This document shows, in pieces, positions 1 to 12,700 of a DNA stretch of 64,000 nucleotides; the first letter of the stretch is position 1, and every line of letters starts with the position of its first letter. The stretch comes from Ectocarpus siliculosus. Lineage: Eukaryota; Sar; Phaeophyceae; Ectocarpales; Ectocarpaceae. Made by a program: the position numbers and the translations under genes. The DNA lies in NCBI GenBank assembly GCA_000310025.1, contig FN648707.1, positions 615,137-679,136 on the forward strand, in the 5' to 3' direction. A model generated the notes under the pieces. That model was given only the letters and a program-made list of their open reading frames with translations, ran no database searches and was not told the DNA's origin.

Positions 1-2783
1 CATCCGGGCCTGAACGAGCCCCTTGGCTAATGGTGGATTCGGAGTTGCATACCCAAACCCAGTGCAAGAGCCAAGCCTAAGGAAAGCGTCCGAAAGAGTG
101 GAATTTCGCTGCTCGATCCGTGAAACGGACAAGTCGTGCTGTGCATGCACCAAGGCGAAAGAACGGCGTTGGCGATCAGTAGCAATATTACGATTCAAGC
201 ATTTGTGGCCGCGAGCATAGGGATGCTCAAAGGCAGTCATCGTCAAACGCGGTTCGATTCATGTGCACCTCTTTGGGCGCAAACCAGTAGCTACACCAAC
301 CGAACTTGGTAGCGAACTCGGCGTGCGGCAGATGAGGGTCGCAACCATCTTGCCTGTAGTTGACGACCATGGTAGCTGACATCTGAGCTATGTGTGATTG
401 ATACGCTCCACACACCCATTACCGAGGCAAGAGCTAAGTAGATTTTGCGAATAGTAAGACGGACGTACACAGCTTGCGGCAGTTTAGAACGAAACTGACA
501 GCCGTTGTCAGAAACGAGACTCAACGGGCAACCCCACAAAGGGATATACCGGTTCATAAGGGCCTTCGGCGGTGAATTTTGCAGCCGTAACCGCGTACAT
601 GTATGTGTTTCCACGTGGTGTCAACAGAAGAAGACCGAAGCAGTCGACACTCACCGACATACCAATGTCCGAAGGCAAAGGACGGCACAGAGTAGGCCAT
701 CGAGAAGTCTGACGAGATGATTTTCGGGCTTGGCATCACAAACAATGCCGCACCCACCACTTCGTGCATACCCTCATGCCAACCCACCAATAAAAACGTT
801 CCAGCATGCTAAGCGTGCGAGTGGCACCGCGGCGGCAGGACGGGTCGGCCTGGCAGACTGGCATGATTCACGGACGCATGAGCATGGGAACATAAATCCG
901 GATAGGTTCATCGTTGAGGAGGCCAGCAGCACGTCTGCCGGGACGTGTGGATGTAGGAAACGGGGGCGCGGTCGGCTTGCGAACAAGTAAGACCAAATTC
1001 ATCATCGTCAACGTGTACCCGGTCAGTCACGAATCTCCAACAAAGAAGGCCGAGCGGACGGAATATGATCCATCCAATCCGAAGGGAGGACCGGAAGCCG
1101 ACCCAGAATGATGAAACGAATTGCTGCATCACACACAGATTCGTTGCGGTGCTCGCGAGCCCAATCAGTATGCGAGAAACGCTCGACAGACGCCCGGACG
1201 TCCAGGTCCGCCGACGAATGAAATGGGGCCTCAATAGAAGAGGGGGCCGACTCTTGAGGCGTCGACTCCAACCCTTCAGAAGGTAGAGCAATGGATACCG
1301 AAGGCGAATTCGCGCGAGCGGTCGAAACTAAACTCGGTGGAGACTCCGAAGAGTCGGAGGCAGCAGAATATTGCAGAGTAGGACCAACCGAAGTTGCAGT
1401 ACGCGTCAGAGACACAGAATCCAATCCACGAGTCAGAGCGCGGAAGGAGTTGGGGATAAACCACCAGTACAAGCTGTCCAAACCAAACTTGGCAGATGCC
1501 GCCGACGGTGCTGAGCGCGCTGTCGGAGACCGTCGAAGCGGCCGAGGCGAAGCGGAAATCCGTGTGGGACGCGGGAATGCGGGTTGTCAGAGAAACCACA
1601 ATCAACATACGGGAGCGGCTTGCCGGCCACAACCGCCGCGAGTTCGCCTAGCAATCACTTGAGGAGGATCGAGGGTCCGCCGTGGTGTGGCGACTGTCGT
1701 AACGGTCGACGGAGACTCGGGCTCGAGAGTAAAAACATCATCCGAAGACGGATGCAGAAAGTCAGATGAAACGACAAGACAGAAGGTCGATTGAGGATTG
1801 TCCAACCAAACGAAAGGACGAGCGTCGCGGGAGGCCAGGGAGCTATGTTCCAGGCGCCGGCCGAAGGCGTAAAGCCAGATGGTGGGAGACTCGGACCGTG
1901 ACGACGAAAATCGACGAACTTGGTCGTAGAGGGGGCAAGTTCACCCAAGACCGAACAAGCCGGGAGAAGCCCACCCAAGCAAACACCCGCGGACTGATGG
2001 CCGGTAGGTGCAAGGTCACAAGAATGGATGGAAAACACGGTCTTCTCATCCTCAGCCTGTGCCAAACGGCTGCGACCAGTTCGGTCGCATTCTGCCTCAT
2101 CGATTGGAAAATGAGAGAGGAAATCAGCATTTCCATTCGCGGAACCCTTCCGATACTCCAGAGTGTAAATGTAGGCGGCAAGGAATTCTAGCCAGCGTTG
2201 AACACTAGCATTGTTCTCCCTCACCGTGGCAAATTGCTCAGGAGATCTGTGGTCGGTATAAGTACGAAATATACTTCCCACGGTAACCGTGAAGTCGTTC
2301 GATGCACCACACGATGCTACCCGCCTCAAGAACGAGGGGGGTACAAACAATAGCGTTCGGAGTCTATTGTAGCCTGGCTAATGAAGACGATGGGGCGGAT
2401 GGAGCCATCCGGCTGTTCCTGTCGAGGGTCCCACAAAACCCATCGCGACTACCATCGCAGTAAAGTTGAAAAGGTCGCGAGCCGTCCGAAACGGCATCCC
2501 AATCTGGATAAATCAAAACAGGAGGGTTGGCCAACTCAGACAACTCAGTCAACCGAACGCAAACGGCTTGCTCCATCAAGGAGGTGAAGAGGAAATCCAC
2601 CTGCTTCTTGAGAAGAGTGGTCAGATGCCGAGTGTATTCAGCCGTGTGGGGGAGGAGCTTGCGGTAGTGCCTGAGGCCGCCGAGGAGAGAACCGATTTGC
2701 CTGACATCCTTGGGCAGAAGAACTTTGGTGAGGGCCGCAACCTTTTGCACCATCAGGCCGAACTCCGTCGGGGGAGATGAAAC
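1..2783 (-). mobile_element. Old Ty3/gypsy LTR retroelement, pol part
   Basis: Read on the minus strand from about 2783 downward, the parts come in the order typical of Ty3/gypsy pol. They are the end of a reverse transcriptase with its connection region (about 2750-2370), an RNase H-like region with a TDHRSPEQ motif and the run LEYRKGSANGNADF (about 2330-1950), an integrase zinc-binding region with FYWW..(20 residues)..CLCCQARK (about 830-640), an integrase core with LVSDNGCQF (about 510), and an integrase C-terminal region running to the window edge. The element is clearly broken, carries many breaks, and continues past base 1. No LTR is visible in the window. At about 2783 it abuts a dispersed repeat that occurs again at 35.2 kb, so it is cut there as well. 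It looks old. Confidence 0.85.
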
Positions 2784-2784
2784 G

Positions 2785-3990
2785 TTTTACAGAACTTAAA
2801 GTTCTCTAAAAGCGACCCCCGCTTGACCCCCACACCCAACCCGATCTCTCTGACAATAGCCTGATCCAGCGGCCACAGGAAACAGTGCGAAAGAGATAAT
2901 CCAACAGACTCGCGTATAATGATGTACCGGACAAGCCAGAGAGCCTTGCAAACATCTCTCTATAGCAAAATTGGGGCGCTGCTATTCCGTGTAACATGCT
3001 CGCTTTGACACTGAGTATTAAGTCGTCTTATTTTCGCAATGAAACAGAGGTGAGCCCGTTCGGAGATGAGGCTCTCATATGGTAAACAACTACAGTAGTT
3101 CGCCACAGAGTCGTCCGAATCGATAAAGGCCACTGCAGTCTTGAGTGGAGGCCGGGAGCTTACCCGTGCTTTTGACAGTGTGCCACGAGATAAAGCCAAC
3201 AAGAACACAATGCGGGTCATGCGCCAGCGCCATGGTAGGAGACTTTGTGTGTCTCGAGGAGCATTTGTTTTTGCCATAAGGAACGACCAACGCAACTTTA
3301 TCGGGGAGTGGCTATGAGGAGTGACAAAACCGGCGGAAGCGGTCATATGACCGGGTGAAGGGTGAGCGAGAGGTTGAGCTTCTCTTAAGCGCTCCGGCAA
3401 CACTGGCGTGGTCAGGGCACAATTTCGTCTTGATAGACTGGGATGTACACGGATGGCTAGTTTGCTGTCGAACACCGAACGAAACCCACAAAAGAAAGGA
3501 TCGGATGTGGTTGGTACTGCTTTCGTGCTGTGAAGAGGGCATTACCGTCTTACGGCAACACACAATGCCAGAAAATGCTGGGATTTGCTGATGTACACAC
3601 GAGTTTGAACCGCCAAATGCCGTCAACAAAACATTTTTGCCGATGTCAGCTCAAAGAAAATGGTCGCTCCCAGAGTGTGTTGACGTTGTGAGCTACAGTG
3701 AATATCGGGCGTGCTGTGCTCCCGTTGACACTCGCGTAAACTTGGTTTATCTGCGAGCATCTTTGGATTGTGCTGCACGAACGGTTTGTTCCGCCCCGGA
3801 GACTCCCGTGCATCCGATTGCTCGGCGGTACGATGCTTTTCATTCTGTAACGTTTGGCTTATTGCAGTACCGGAGCTCTTATTGCGAGATAACTCTTCGC
3901 GAAGGAATACCGGCCGTCCTCTCAACGCCGGCGTAGTTGCACATTCGCGTGGTTTGCAGCCGGGGCAGGATGGTGCAATAGAGCATGTGA
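2785..3990. repeat. Dispersed repeat, copy 1
   Basis: This 1.2-kb stretch matches 35205-36430 in the same orientation over its whole length, with obvious divergence. Shared blocks include the stretch around 2830-2990 (matching 35250-35400) and 3120-3300 (matching 35560-35730). Minus-strand translations of both copies share peptides such as GRPVFLREE and NKPFVQHNP, so it once carried a coding region on the minus strand. I do not recognise the family and see no terminal repeats. It may be a fragment of a larger transposon. Confidence 0.7.
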
Positions 3991-5080
3991 GGCAGACGGG
4001 GACATGGGGGGCGGAAGGAGGTGAGCGGTGCCAAGATGGGATTCTCGTGACACAACCAGCGAGAGGATCCAAGACTGTTCGAAGAACGAATTGATATGAC
4101 GAGAATGATCAATGCCGCGTTCCACATGTTCGCGGTCGAGGAACCGCGGCTGATGGACGGAACGTATGGGCTCGGCGAACCCACGCCAACGAGTGCACTT
4201 CCACAGGCTGCAGGAGGGTGTTCCAAATACCCCCCAAGGCTGTCGAAATCCTTCTCAGTCAGGTGGGTTGATCCTTCGGTGAGTCTTGTGGGCAGTGTTC
4301 GAGCTTGTCGTTCCGTACGGCAGCACGTCGTGTCCCGATTGCAGACTTTGACTATCTGCTCTTGGTATGGTTGTTGTTCCGGTGGTCCCGGATAGACAAC
4401 CTCGGTATATAGCTGGCAAGCGATCGCAGCTCCTCGCCTACTCTAAAGGACGACACTGTTGTGTAGCATGATCAATCCAGTCTTGCAGTGCTGTAGGGGT
4501 TTCGGAAGGAGATATGGATCAGCATTGCACGCCCACGCCAATGCGCACGACCTCGGCGTCTCTCCGCCATACCTCCTTCATCTCGCGTGTTTACTTGGCG
4601 CAGAGCTGCGCGTAGTGTCTTTGTCTTGCGAGCTCGCGAGCGCAAAAGTCCAAACAAGTTCAGCCTCCGAGTATTGACTGCCGACCAAGTCTTGGAGGAC
4701 CGAGAGCTCAGCATCAACGAGAAGATCGTAGGTAAAGTGCGAGTCCTCTACCAGCTTCGCCTGGAATTCCGAGCTGGTACTCCGGTGTCAACCTCGGTGC
4801 GAAGGCGGCACTGCCGTCATCCGTAGGAGACCCCAGGCGGTACCTCGTTTGCTGATCTGCTCTGTTCGTACCTTCCGCAGCCCCGGTTTTGATGAGCACC
4901 AGAGAGCGCGGACGAAACCCCAAAATGAGTAACTACGGTACCACACGATTCACACAAGTCTCTGAAGGAAACGGCATGCCTCCATTTTCGAAACCCTTTT
5001 GATTGGTACTGGTCATGCCACTCCGATCGTATCCAAGTAGAACTAACTTGGCCTAGAAGGAAGGATTCTCAGCACCGCGC
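3991..5080. other. Unassigned stretch
   Basis: No gene can be supported here. Minus-strand frames of about 70-115 residues run through 4100-4925. Their composition would suit a decayed gag-like region upstream of the pol fragment at 1-2783, but no diagnostic motif is present, so no assignment is made. Confidence 0.3.
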
Positions 5081-5372
5081 AGAACCCGGGAACCCATGTG
5101 GACACGATTAAGGAATCAGCATGGGTGTTACTTCAGGACGACTTGTGTTGCCCGACGACGTTCTCAGCTGAAATGCTTGATGCCCAGCAATGCTCGTCTC
5201 TCCGCACGTGTATCTCTACTCGTCTCCTTCATGGTTACAACCAACGGCCTTTGGCGCACCGGATCTTCGTTTGTTTCTGTTTGTGTTTTATGTACGACGC
5301 GGAGGACCAGAGAGAGAGAGACATGTGTGGAAAAACGTTGTACTCCAGGTTTGTTTGCCATAATAGCCGGAT

Positions 5373-5445
5373 GCCCCGGTGGTCTAGCGGTATACTCGGA
5401 AACCGCTAGTCGCAGAGGTTGTGAGTTCGAATTCCTATGGAGTGA
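5373..5445 (+). repeat. tRNA-like Pol III box pair, possible SINE head
   Basis: A block like a Pol III A box (GGTGGTCTAGCGGTATAC, about 5379-5396) is followed about 30 bases later by a B-box-like GAGTTCGAATTCC (about 5423-5435). The spacing and sequence resemble the left end of a tRNA-derived SINE. The acceptor and T stems do not pair well, so it is not a working tRNA gene. An A-rich stretch lies further downstream at about 5605-5630. Confidence 0.45.
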
Positions 5446-5631
5446 AAGATTTGCAAAATTTGCGGGTGAAAGCAAAATACAGCTGGAAAGCTCTCGTGAG
5501 TACCAAACTTCGACGTTAGCACCGTTGACGAGGGAAAGGGACGGCTGGACCCTTCTCGCGTTAAAATTACATTCAGCACGCACCGCAGGAGGAAGGTCGG
5601 GCATGAAAATAAATAAAAAGAAGAAAAAAGC

Positions 5632-5810
5632 CCTGGTGTTTACCCCCTCCTGTGTGACCCTAGATGGTTGTAATTGTACGACAATACACTGAACAGTGTA
5701 GCACTCTACATACATACATACGCTGAGTGTACGTAGTACGTGGTGTTAGTACATGGATGTTTCACCACGAAAAATGGGGGGACTGTCGCATAATAAATAG
5801 GACGAAAACA
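5632..5810 (+). repeat. Dispersed repeat shared with 37742-37900
   Basis: The block beginning TTTACCCCCTCCTGTGTGAC and continuing through GATGGTTGTAATTGTACG and a CACGACGAAAAATGGG-like stretch recurs at 37742-37900 in the same order. The copies differ by scattered substitutions and small gaps. No coding content or terminal repeat is seen, and the family is unknown. Confidence 0.55.
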
Positions 5811-6612
5811 CACACACACACACATACAATACTGATTGTTGGTGCGCTGGGTGTAGGGATGCGATTGTGGCGCATAGCGTCGGTGCACTTCGACAGCGAG
5901 TATGGCTTGGCAGTTGAAATCGGTGGCGGGCCAAATTGTTTTCAGTTCTGGTGCGGGGGGAAACTGGCGTTCGTTGCGGCAAATACCGTCGTTGCGGCAA
6001 TATTTTCCCCGATTTTTTCTGATCAACAGTTTTTTTTGGATAAGTTATAGCCGGTGACAAAGGAAAGCGGCCGCGTCAAGTGTTAGAGAGTAGTGCGGAC
6101 AGAAGAAGGTGCTGGGAAGAGAGATCGGGACGGATTTTGATGTGAAGACAACAATGACAACGATGTGCACGAAAACATTCTTCGACTTCACGGCCTCGAT
6201 GACGGAAAAGGGACGTGTCTGATAATACCTTCTGGCGAGAAAAATTAAGGATAGCATCGCTGAAAGTAGGCGGAGAAAAACTCCCGGGTAATAATGTAGA
6301 CTTCCTCCTGTTTGACCCGCCCGGCCGGTGCGTCCGGAAAAAATGCCCTGAAAAATAAGGTGAAAAAAGACCGACAAAAGACCGACGTCCAGCAGAGAGA
6401 CAGGTAGGATTATCACGACAGTATCTCGGTACATTTAAAAGAATAACACCGCATCGGGCTGGTGCGCCCAGAAAGTTGAACCGAAGGAATAACGTCCAGA
6501 ATAAATTGGATGACGAGACACAAACACGCCCTATTATATTACACACACACACACTTACTAAGACTGACGTATTTTCATTGGTCAGCCGGTTAGCGCGGTC
6601 GATGCTAATAAT

Positions 6613-6654
<42 letters not shown>

Positions 6655-6655
6655 T
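5806..6655. repeat. AC-rich microsatellite zone
   Basis: Three AC/CA tracts lie close together: about 5808-5824, about 6540-6554, and a long run of about 18 units at 6616-6652, followed by a short CAG run. The DNA between them shows no supportable gene. Confidence 0.85.
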
Positions 6656-6797
6656 ACAGCAGCAGCAGCAGTATCACCAAGATCCACCCACCACCTCACC
6701 ATCTCTCCACACACGCACTGTTGCAGGGCATCGGGGAGGAGCTAACGGCCGCCAAAAACTCCATCTCACTCTGAACGTTGGCGAGAGAGCGGCAAGA
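6655..6797 (+). promoter_or_regulatory. Leader module of copy A (5' flank and UTR)
   Basis: The sequence before the copy-A start codon contains the blocks CATCGGGGAGGA, AACGGCCGCCA and a GTTG-CGAGAGAG-like stretch. These recur before the start codons of B and D and in three orphan modules at 62.4, 63.1 and 63.6 kb. Conservation of this module at every start suggests it holds the promoter and 5' UTR. No TATA box or mapped transcription start can be claimed. Confidence 0.5.
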
Positions 6798-9700
6798 ATG
6801 TGGTGAGTGCCCGTGTCTCGCGTGGGGCGTCGTCGTCAGGCTTGAAAGATTGCCCCTCTCCCTCGCGAGCGGGACCTGCGTATGGTATGCATACAGAATG
6901 ATGCACACAAGAGGCGACAGAAGAAGCTGGGATATATCGTCTAACGTACATAAGCACCGCTGCCGTGTTCGTGGCCAGTGGCCGCCACCAAGGCCCCAGG
7001 CAAAAGTGTTTCGTGGTTAAGGGCTGGTGGGGTCGGTGTGTCGGGTCGGTGTGTGTTGTTCACAATCGGGGTTGAACATGTGCTGTACTGCTGTACTTCG
7101 TACAAGTTTCAAGAACATCATCCGGTCGGAATTTTTTTCCAGTCACAAGGCTCTTGGACGAACAGCCGAACAGAACAACAGAGTTTGGGCGTGCGGTGAC
7201 GGCGGCGGCGACTCTCCTCGCCTGTCTGTGCTTCCACCACGGGCGAGACACGAACCCGTTCAGATAGATATGTAGATACTATAATACACAGTGGCCGTCA
7301 GCAAGGGGAGGGATGCGCCACTCCGTGTGATAGAAGTTACTGATGACTCGCGGCTGCCGATTTCACACGTGCCGTTTCGCTACAGGCAGGCAGATGTTCG
7401 TAGCGACACAATCCAATGCCGTTGCCATTATTTACCGTTATGCACTTGACCACTTGACCCACAGCCGGAACACAAGCTTGTGCATGACCGCTTGCGTCCT
7501 CCATGACTTCCCTTCTGCCGCTGATGAGTTGGTGTATACTCTTGTTTGGATTTTGACGTTGATCGCAGGAAGCCGGGCCAGGTGGTTGAATCGCACAGGC
7601 GTCGGGCGGTGGTGGTTTGGACGGTGTCGGTGGTCGCCATCTTGTCATGTGAGCGCATCGACACAACTCGAGATGGTCTAAACCACACAAGACTGTTGGA
7701 CGGCAGTCGATCGATCGCCGAGCATAGCGCGTCGAGAGTACCAGCCCTCGCGGGATGATATTAAGAGATATGCTGTAGACTACTGTACCACAGCGCAAGA
7801 AAGAAATACTGGGCTGGAAATACTTCCATGGAGATCTCCGGCCAGTCTATTGTACATTGTACAGTACCCGGAGATCTCTGTCGAAAGGAACCACCAGTAA
7901 ATCCATGAACCTGTTATGTATGGTAAGATGCATCAACTATCCGGATGCGGTGCCCCTGCCTCCTCGCGTCCTCACACATCTGATCTGGCTGGGTAGTGTT
8001 GTCGTCAATGGCACGCCAATGGGTGGCGGCACCAGCCGATGACAGCAGTGGTTGGTTCCCGGGCAGTGAGCACGTGAGCTGAGCACGGAACCATCGTTGT
8101 TGATTGCTGAAATGTTCTTCGTGCAGCCGCAATCAACGTTTCGACGTTGGACAACGATGACATCTATCTATTGCTCAACAATTGTTTTTTTCTTGGGGAT
8201 ATCTGTATTTGTGCAGCCTATGCATACGTTTTCGAACCAACTTGTACACGTAATACGACGCCTTGCCTATCAGAGCCTGGAATATTCACAGTCCAGGCCA
8301 CGTTCGCTACAACCACGTTGCTACCGTACATATAATAAGGGCCGACGTCGACGTCAACCTGATCTGGCTACATTGTACCGGGGTACCTTTCGCAACACGC
8401 GACAAGCGACAACTAAGCAACCAAGCCGCAGGCCACGAGACAAAGCACCTTACTGCTGTACAGTAGTGTGCCTTTCTTTCGATCCCGACGAAAAGCGGTA
8501 GGGGGTTATGTACAGTATGTACAACCTCACTTGAGGAGTATCCCAGCAGCATGTCCTTTTGGTGTTCATCGCCCCACGAGACCTACCTTCGGTTTTGTGA
8601 TGCCGATGCCATAGCATCATCTTTCCTTTTGTACGTAGCTCACTCTGTCAGTACAAACTTGTAGTCTTCGACCTTTTACCGTACATTAGTGTTGATACCT
8701 TTGGTTTGCGTTTTTTTCAGCGTTCGTTCGTTTCACACGCAGCTGTTCACAACACCAACATTTGTTTTTTGGCCCCTCTCCTTTCAAAACTCAACCCGAA
8801 CACACTTGCCATCGTCTTGCAAACTACGAGCGCAGCGACGACCGCCGATATTGCGATCGTCCGCGGATCGCCCTTATATGCCATTTCCTACAGCAATGCG
8901 ACGACGAGTTTTGCAACAAGCGGAAGAATAATGTACAAGCTGATCCGTTGACCAATGCATGAAGATGGAAGACTGATGACAACATTTTCCCGTGAAGCTT
9001 CTGATCTCCTGCCAGTCGGTCTGTGAGCTGAGGAAAACTGCCCGCACGTGCTAAGACAGAAGATAGAAATATAGGGGGGGGAGTACCTGGTCTTAAACAT
9101 ATGGTACGAAGCTATGTGCGCGAATCCCCACAAAGTATTGAAGTAATATATCTGAAAATCTTCGTTCGTTCTTGATCGCTGAAAAAACAATCTGTTCTGG
9201 GTAACTCACCTCTCATTCAATTACAGGCACACAAGATGAGCCAAACACCAAAATAGCTGCTGCAGGATAGCCCCGACATGCTTGTGCTCGCACAACAATC
9301 TGACAGGTGTACTGTACAGTAGTACCGCAGTGGGGGATGCATCTGCCATTTTTTCCTGAGAATGAGTATGCCTGCTTTGCGTCCGTTTTGAACCGAAGGT
9401 GCTGGAGGCAGTCGGAGGAGGCGACGGCGATTTATACGAGGAGTGCGCTCCTCCTCCCCAATAACAGTCTATCCTGCACTCACTCGTTCTTCTGTTGCTT
9501 CCAAGTGTGTTGCTTCAGCAACAAGAATATACCGAGAAGCGCGTGTGTAATAGGTACACAAGACTATTGCCGGGAAGGGGCTTTTGAGACACTCGCGCGC
9601 GGAGGGGTGGTGGGTGTGTCTATGTACACGCCCCGCCTCTCTCGTCGCTTCCACCGATATGGTTCGTAGCAAACAGCAGTAGCTGTCTCACACCCTCCCG

Positions 9701-12700
9701 TCTATCTCGATCTCCCTGGCATATCATTCGCCGTGGGATGCTGCATGACATGCAGGCTTGATGCAAAATACTGAGGGAAAATGCGGTGCCACCTTGATGA
9801 GACTTCCGGCGAAGAGATGGAAGAGTGAATATAGAATGTATTTAAAGAAAAAATGGTACCCTTGCGGGCCGTATTGTCGTATGAAGTCGTGAAACCGTCG
9901 CCGTTCACCAACAGTCGTTGCCGCATTCTCTCTGGCTCGTTGTCTACGCTGCACCTCATACCACCTGCCAATGAAATTCTTGGAGAATCGCCGTTGTGAA
10001 GGAGGCATGCCATGCCTGAAAATGAAAATGTCGTTAACCGCATAGACTAAGCACTGCACCAGAGGAGGCCAGACAATCGCAGCAGCAGTGATGTTGACAC
10101 CACTTTGGGTTTGTGGTGGAACCGTGATCGTCTCGCGCTCACGGCTATTTATTTGGACAAACCTGAGAAGGGGCGATATGGGATGGTGGAGTGGTGAGAT
10201 TGTTGATGTACATCAGCCAGCAGGTGACGGCGTCCATCCACAGTAGCTCGCAGCCACGTGTGAAGAATGAACAGTTTGCCTGGTACTGAAGTGTGAGGGT
10301 CGTGGGTGTAATGGTCGTATGAGTCAAACAGGGATAAACGAATCTAGGAAGGAATGCTCCAACACCACTTTGCAAGCATTCGGCCGTCCGATACTAGCAT
10401 CTGACCAACAAGCGCGAGCAAAGCTTGCACATTATGGTACACGGGGAAAGCTCCCAGCATCTGCGTGATTTCACTCGCCATACTGAAAAATTCAGCGATT
10501 GAGTAAACGAAAAATCAATTTTGACCTACAACGAATGGCCAGAAACATAGAAAAAAACAAAATCAAACATGTGCACGTTATTTGCACTCCTGCTCTTTAG
10601 CATAATCTACTCTAAGGAAATGTCACATGTGACGTCTGTGGCCATTTACCTCTGTCTCCATTTCAATATTCTGTCTCGATCAATACACTTGCCGGTCCAC
10701 TATTCCCTCACTCCTGTTGCCTATCGTCTACGGGAGTGAATGATCGTATCGTCTTCAACTCGATGTCTGGCCGCTCCGCCTATCCCAAACGTCATTCCTT
10801 GCCCGTTATTCTTGAAAGGTAATATATGCACGGTATACATTAGCTGGGTGTCCGACTCTCGCTTTCGGCCTACCGTAGCGTCAGGCGACCAAGGCATTTG
10901 CGGGTTCGTGCTCGTTCTGACCTACAGGGTCGATACTACATAACAACATGTTGTTTGACCTACGAATTGCCAACGGTGGCGGTCGCACGAAGCGCTCAAT
11001 TCACTTCCAATATGTCGATGATGCGGCGTCCGCCCGATCCTGTACATGATCCAATCAAGATTCACTATTCAAAGGTGTACATGTAAAGTCAATAACAAAC
11101 GAAAGAGCCAACATATCAATCTGGTGTATGAAATTTATGCGTGTTGTTCATCGACAGCCCGGCGTGCACTCAATGTTGGCCTTTGTCTTGGAATACCGTA
11201 GTTCAGTTTGGAGCCGTGGCGCAAAGCGCCGAAACCCATGAAGTTTATTCCTCGAAATATGATGTTCTTCCATTCCCAGGAAAATATCGTTAGAGCACCG
11301 ATTTCGCTCGCGAACGCCACCGGGGGAAATCATCCATGCTCCCCAGGGGTTTTACGCAAATACGTACGACTATTGTACCGTACCACTACTGCCACTCCTA
11401 TTTTAGTACAGTTTCTCGATGGAATCGCATCACACCATGCGACCGCTTCGAATTAGTCTGTTTTTGCGTTTGTCTTCGCAGATGCCGGCTGGCTGCTTTA
11501 CAAAGCAGGGGAGAAGGCGAAAACACCCGACACGTCTTTCTTATTGACGGTGAGGCTGGTGTCAAAATCTTGCAACCCTGGATTGACTTCCATGTCGTAA
11601 GACCAATCGCCTTCCTGACGTGTATAGTTACACAGGCGCGCCGCTTTATGCTACCGCTGTTCCAGCAACGTTGTCAGATCTTGTTGCCAGTAAGCTTAGC
11701 TTTCTCGCGAGGGGTCGATGCCGGGAATCAATTGGGTGTTCTTACGACGAAGGGTTGATGCCGCTTGATACCGCTCGCGCTCTCTTGAAAAAAAGAATGT
11801 ACTTCGAAGTAGGTGGTAGTTCAAGATGGCGCGCATAGTATATCCGACGAGACAAAGTACTCTAAACTCGAGTGTTTCGAGAAATCGAAGCATCACACTG
11901 CTGAGTCCCTAAGGCTCGTGCACGGTGGCCGACGCTTGCCCGCTGACGGCAAAGGTCACGTCAAGCGCGACTGGCCCAATAGTCTATTGACGGAACACTT
12001 CCTGCACCCCGTCGAATTTTCAGAACGAGGTATACAAGTACCCCGACCTCTGGATTTGCCCGTACGTGAACTACGGCTGCGACGCCTGGGAACTCGAGGA
12101 GGAGTGCGTGGCGTCTGCGTGGATGACCGAAGTAGGCGAACCGGACGCAGTTTTTTATCCCCGAGTCAAATTGGACCAGCTCCACCAAGTAACGACCGAG
12201 GAGCGAAAAATCAATGCTATTCCTGATTTGACCAATTTCGACAGCGAGGGGAACGAGCAAGAAAACGTGAGCCTCGAATCCTCCCTTGTCTCCTGAATCA
12301 TGTTGTACTTCTTGGTCATTTTCGGGGCGACGTTTTCCCATGAAGACTTGCGTTGCTGCCTTGGAATGTACGGTGGTGTTGTCTTTGCCCTGTTAACATG
12401 AAGTATCGGTTTACCCAAACCGAGGTAGAGGGTGCAGGTGGGTGATAAGCCTCATTTCTTGTCCAAAAACGCACCCTGTGCCGATTACGCAGTAGCTCTC
12501 CCCACCGCAGCAAGTGTGTCGGTCACCTCGACAGCTGTGGCAGCAACATCGTTCAGTGTTAGCCTCCTTGTTGCCGACAGGGCCATCGCGTCTGTCACCC
12601 GTCTTCCGAGACGATGTTCGTACGTCGATGCATTTTCTTCGTCGACGAACACATGCAGATCGGGTCCGTACCGTACGAGAGGCTGCCCGCGCTACCGCGC

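Noticed and set aside
3130-3230. LINE-type reverse transcriptase motif AFDSVPR on the plus strand, also near 35600
   Set aside because: Only this short word fits. The surrounding residues lack other reverse transcriptase blocks, and the conserved frame of this repeat seems to lie on the minus strand.
5373-5445. A functional tRNA gene
   Set aside because: Box-like words are present, but the acceptor and T stems do not pair and no plausible anticodon stem forms.
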